From the NCBI GenBank assembly GCA_050942895.1, contig JBMNOE010000013.1, positions 1 through 64,000 of the forward strand: DNA of 64,000 bases, given 5' to 3'. Below are positions 61,590 through 64,000 of this stretch, in pieces. Position numbers and translations under genes: made by a program. Position 1 is the stretch's first letter. Every line of letters begins with the position of its first letter. Under the pieces are notes generated by a model, which was given only the letters and a program-made list of their open reading frames with translations, made no database searches and was not told the origin of the DNA. The DNA is from JBNRMR01 sp050942895 (GTDB taxonomy: Bacteria > Bacillota > Clostridia > Christensenellales > UBA1750).

Positions 61590-62525
61590 ATGGCTGAGAA
61601 AGTAAAACAATTAGCGTCCAGAAGCACTCGCATACACCTTTCCACCGAGGACAGAATATTTACTGTTTTAAACTATATATTTTGGGGATTGGTGCTCCTT
61701 ATCATACTCTATCCCCTGTACCTGATAGTAATTTCATCAGTTTCAGATCCTTACGCTGTCATGAACGGCGAGGTGCTCTTTTTCCCGGTTGATTTTTCCC
61801 TTGTGGGCTATGAACGAATAATGAAATACAACACCCTTTGGCGAAGCTATTACTGGGCGGTTATATACACGGTTTCGGGCACTGTTTTGGGCATATCGCT
61901 CACCATGCTGATGGCATACGCCCTTTCAAACAAGTTCCCGGGAAAGACCATTGTGAACTTCATAATTATTTTCACCATGTTCTTCAGCGGCGGCCTCATA
62001 CCCACCTTTCTGGTCATGAAGGATATCGGCCTTTATAACAAGCCCATCATAATGGTGCTGATGGGGGCCATGAGCGTGTGGAACACAATGATCGCCCGGA
62101 CATATATAAGCACCTCTATTCCGGGGGAGCTCTATGAAGCCGCTATGATAGACGGCTCCGATCATTTCCAGTATTTCTTCAAGATCGTTCTGCCGCTTTC
62201 AGGCACTATAGTCGCCGTGCTCAGCGTCTATTATGCCGTTGCAAAGTGGAACGACTTTTTCACGGCCCTTGTGTATTTGCGCGACAGCAAATATTGGCCC
62301 TTGCAAACGGTGCTGAGGCAAATCCTGGCTGCGCTGACCGTCTCAGCGGGCGACGTGGCTGAGATGTTTGAGGGCGACTATACGGACGTGGCCGAGACAC
62401 TTAGGGTTTCAAACGTGGTAAAATACTGCGCGATAATCATATCCACCATACCGGCGGTTGCCCTTTACCTGCTGATGCAGGACTATTTCGTCAAGGGCGT
62501 TATGATAGGTTCCATAAAAGGATAG
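61590..62525 (+). CDS. YtcP-family sugar ABC transporter permease
   Basis: A 311-aa permease of the CUT1 group, partner of the LplB-like subunit. The N terminus has LVLLIILYPLYLIVISSVSDPYAV. The EAA loop reads ELYEAAMIDGSDHFQYFFKIVLPLSG, and the C terminus LMQDYFVKGVMIGSIKG is the YtcP hallmark. GGAGGG lies six bases before the ATG at 61590; a much longer upstream frame overlaps the first permease and is not used. The solute-binding protein gene follows after a 120-bp gap, and all three are probably one operon. Confidence 0.93.
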   Translation: MAEKVKQLASRSTRIHLSTEDRIFTVLNYIFWGLVLLIILYPLYLIVISSVSDPYAVMNGEVLFFPVDFSLVGYERIMKYNTLWRSYYWAVIYTVSGTVLGISLTMLMAYALSNKFPGKTIVNFIIIFTMFFSGGLIPTFLVMKDIGLYNKPIIMVLMGAMSVWNTMIARTYISTSIPGELYEAAMIDGSDHFQYFFKIVLPLSGTIVAVLSVYYAVAKWNDFFTALVYLRDSKYWPLQTVLRQILAALTVSAGDVAEMFEGDYTDVAETLRVSNVVKYCAIIISTIPAVALYLLMQDYFVKGVMIGSIKG

Positions 62526-62645
62526 CCCTTCATCGGCGAAAATCAGTATACAAAAAGAAAAAGCCGTGCGAACTGAATGTTTTCAGCGTGAGCTGATTAG
62601 CTTAATGAACTCAAAGAACTTCAATATGCGAAAGGAGAACTAGGA

Positions 62646-64000
62646 ATGAGACGCAAGACTATCATTGTAATGGCTTTAGCGCTGGTTTTGGCAATGCTTG
62701 TCGGCTGCACCGGGGGAGGAACTGTAGCGAGCACAACCGCCCCGTCCGGCGTAGCCCCGACATCAGGCACTGCCCCGACCTCTGCCCCCGCCACCCAGCT
62801 TCCTGCCGAAAGTTCCAACATAAACCCCATCGGAACCCTGCCCATCGTCAAGGATAAGATAACCCTTTCCGTCCTGCAATACATCCGCGACACAGATGCA
62901 ACAACCATGGAGGGTCTGTGGTGGGCTGAAAAACTCGAAGGCGACACCAACATTCACATCGACTGGACACAGGTGAACCAGTCTGACTGGAACACCCAGG
63001 TAAACCTAATGTTCGCATCCGGTGAATATACCGATATCATCGTCAACGGCGGCACCATTGACGCGGAGATCTATGGCGTGGACCAGGGCATATTGCTGCC
63101 GGTGGATGATCTTATCGACGCCTACATGCCCGTCTACAAAGAACGCCTTGAAGGCGATACCTCCGCTTGGAAGAGCCTGATCCGCACCGACGGCAAGATG
63201 TACGCCATTGGCAGAATCGCTGATGACGGCACCAATCACCCCGGCTCCTTCTTCATCAACAAAAAGTGGCTGGACGAAGCAAGCCTTCCCCTGCCCACCA
63301 CTGCCGAGGAGCTCTACGAAGCACTGAAGGCCTTCGTGACCGCCGATCCCAACCGCTTGGGCTACACCGGAACCTTTGACGAATTCACCACTTATTTCTT
63401 CCATCTGTGGGGAATTTCCGAAAACAACCTCCATGTCAGCCTTGATGAGAACAAGCAGGTGGTGTTCAATCCCTTCCAGCCCGGCTACCGCGAGGCGATT
63501 GAGTACATGCACAGGCTGTACAGCGAGGGTTTGATGGACATCAACACCATCACCCAGGACGCCAACACGAAGATTTCCAAGTACAACCAGAACAACGTGG
63601 GCCTGACCACAATGCACAGAATTAAATCCATGGGCTGGGATATCCTGGAGGAGGACATGGTCTTCCTGCTGCCTCCCGCTGCGGAAGGCTATTCCGTCAA
63701 CTTCCGGGCGCAGTTCGCCGTTGCGAGCCAGCGAGTATTCTTCACCGCCACCAACGCCTACCTGCAGGAGAGCGCCATGTGGACAGATTACCAGTTACAG
63801 GATCAGCCCACCTTTGAATCCTATTATGGGCCTGAAGGCGTACTCTGGAACTGGAACGACGCTGGCCAGTGCGAGCTGGGCCCCGAAGGCGACCAGGGCG
63901 TGATGCAATACGCGATGGGCGTCAACGGCATCTGCTACCTGCCCGGCTACTACTATAACACAGTGTTCCTCCAGCCTGATTACCGCGTGGAGAGAATCGA
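62646..64000 (+). CDS. Extracellular solute-binding lipoprotein of the sugar ABC transporter (partial)
   Basis: At least 451 codons, open at the right window edge. The signal peptide ends in a lipobox LVGC (Cys21), so it is a membrane-anchored lipoprotein. A Thr/Ala/Pro-rich linker follows (about 22-60), then the family-1 binding-protein fold, with ASGEYTDIIVNGG, LLPVDDLIDAYMP and GSFFINKKWLDEASLPLPTTAEELYEALKAF. This group pairs with LplB/YtcP permeases and binds oligosaccharides, often from plant polymers. AAAGGAG lies upstream of the ATG. Specificity cannot be told. The C terminus is missing only because the window ends. Confidence 0.92.
   Translation, partial: MRRKTIIVMALALVLAMLVGCTGGGTVASTTAPSGVAPTSGTAPTSAPATQLPAESSNINPIGTLPIVKDKITLSVLQYIRDTDATTMEGLWWAEKLEGDTNIHIDWTQVNQSDWNTQVNLMFASGEYTDIIVNGGTIDAEIYGVDQGILLPVDDLIDAYMPVYKERLEGDTSAWKSLIRTDGKMYAIGRIADDGTNHPGSFFINKKWLDEASLPLPTTAEELYEALKAFVTADPNRLGYTGTFDEFTTYFFHLWGISENNLHVSLDENKQVVFNPFQPGYREAIEYMHRLYSEGLMDINTITQDANTKISKYNQNNVGLTTMHRIKSMGWDILEEDMVFLLPPAAEGYSVNFRAQFAVASQRVFFTATNAYLQESAMWTDYQLQDQPTFESYYGPEGVLWNWNDAGQCELGPEGDQGVMQYAMGVNGICYLPGYYYNTVFLQPDYRVERI

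Noticed and set aside
1..64000. tRNA genes, CRISPR arrays, insertion sequences or prophage
   Set aside because: No T-loop GTTCGA contexts with matching stems, no regularly spaced repeats and no transposase, integrase or phage structural genes were recognised by eye. A tRNAscan/Infernal run would be decisive for RNA genes.

Overview
The window looks like a chromosomal segment from an anaerobic, monoderm Bacillota of the class Clostridia (inference). Supporting signs are strong AGGAGG ribosome binding sites, several TTG/GTG starts, the hfq-miaA-mutL-mutS-miaB order with DUF3842 and a methionine gamma-lyase-like gene, a RibU-type ECF S component, a short rubredoxin, DUF1858, VanW, BlaI/M56 and LplB/YtcP-type sugar transport. 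GC is moderately high. No tRNA, rRNA gene, CRISPR array, transposase or prophage was recognised. The left edge appears to be the promoter and leader of an rRNA operon running out of the window.

Layout. 0.2-7.7 kb (minus): folC, a PHP phosphoesterase, a frameshifted APH/CotS-type kinase, transketolase, an S66 LD-carboxypeptidase and a DUF2461 protein. 8.0-11.2 kb (plus): serine biosynthesis (serC, serA) plus a YycJ/WalJ-type metallo-beta-lactamase-fold protein. 11.6-15.5 kb: a DMT permease, a reduced FtsK/SpoIIIE-like ATPase and a MATE exporter. 15.6-20.4 kb (minus): GH43 and a GH106-like hydrolase. 20.6-23.3 kb (minus): DUF1858, VanW, ribU and a 45-aa rubredoxin. 23.6-26.5 kb (plus): a PaaK-like adenylate-forming enzyme and dnaX. 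26.5-28.1 kb (minus): two tandem paralogous esterases. 28.3-31.2 kb (minus): a Feo ferrous-iron operon with two small trailing membrane proteins and a DtxR-like operator. 31.3-34.6 kb (plus): NUDIX, sugar/polyol dehydrogenase, Gfo/Idh/MocA oxidoreductase and GNAT genes. 34.7-44.2 kb (minus): a tight eight-gene run from a B12-type activation protein through DUF3842, miaB, mutS, mutL, miaA and hfq to a methionine gamma-lyase-like enzyme. 44.5-49.4 kb (plus): TraX-like, a MotA/ZorA-like and MotB/ZorB-like pair, a GH13 enzyme and a GNAT. 49.5-52.7 kb (plus): BlaI repressor and M56 sensor, the latter broken by an in-frame TAA. 52.7-54.5 kb (minus): DUF1835/DUF3658 and AlkZ-related proteins around a REP-like hairpin element. 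54.6-64.0 kb: a CE15-like esterase, nagB, an NCS2 permease, a PL22-like propeller protein and a sugar ABC transporter (two permeases and a solute-binding lipoprotein cut by the window edge).

How the genes fit together. The carbohydrate genes (GH43, GH106-like, CE15-like, PL22-like, GH13) have no visible export signals, while the ABC importer is of the kind that takes up oligosaccharides. This suggests import of plant hemicellulose/pectin fragments followed by cytoplasmic breakdown (inference). The most unusual finding is the two-gene ion-channel/OmpA pair at 45.2-47.1 kb. It has the architecture of a MotAB/ZorAB rotary stator, but a His stands where the ion-carrying Asp of the B subunit is expected, and no flagellar or Zorya effector genes are adjacent.
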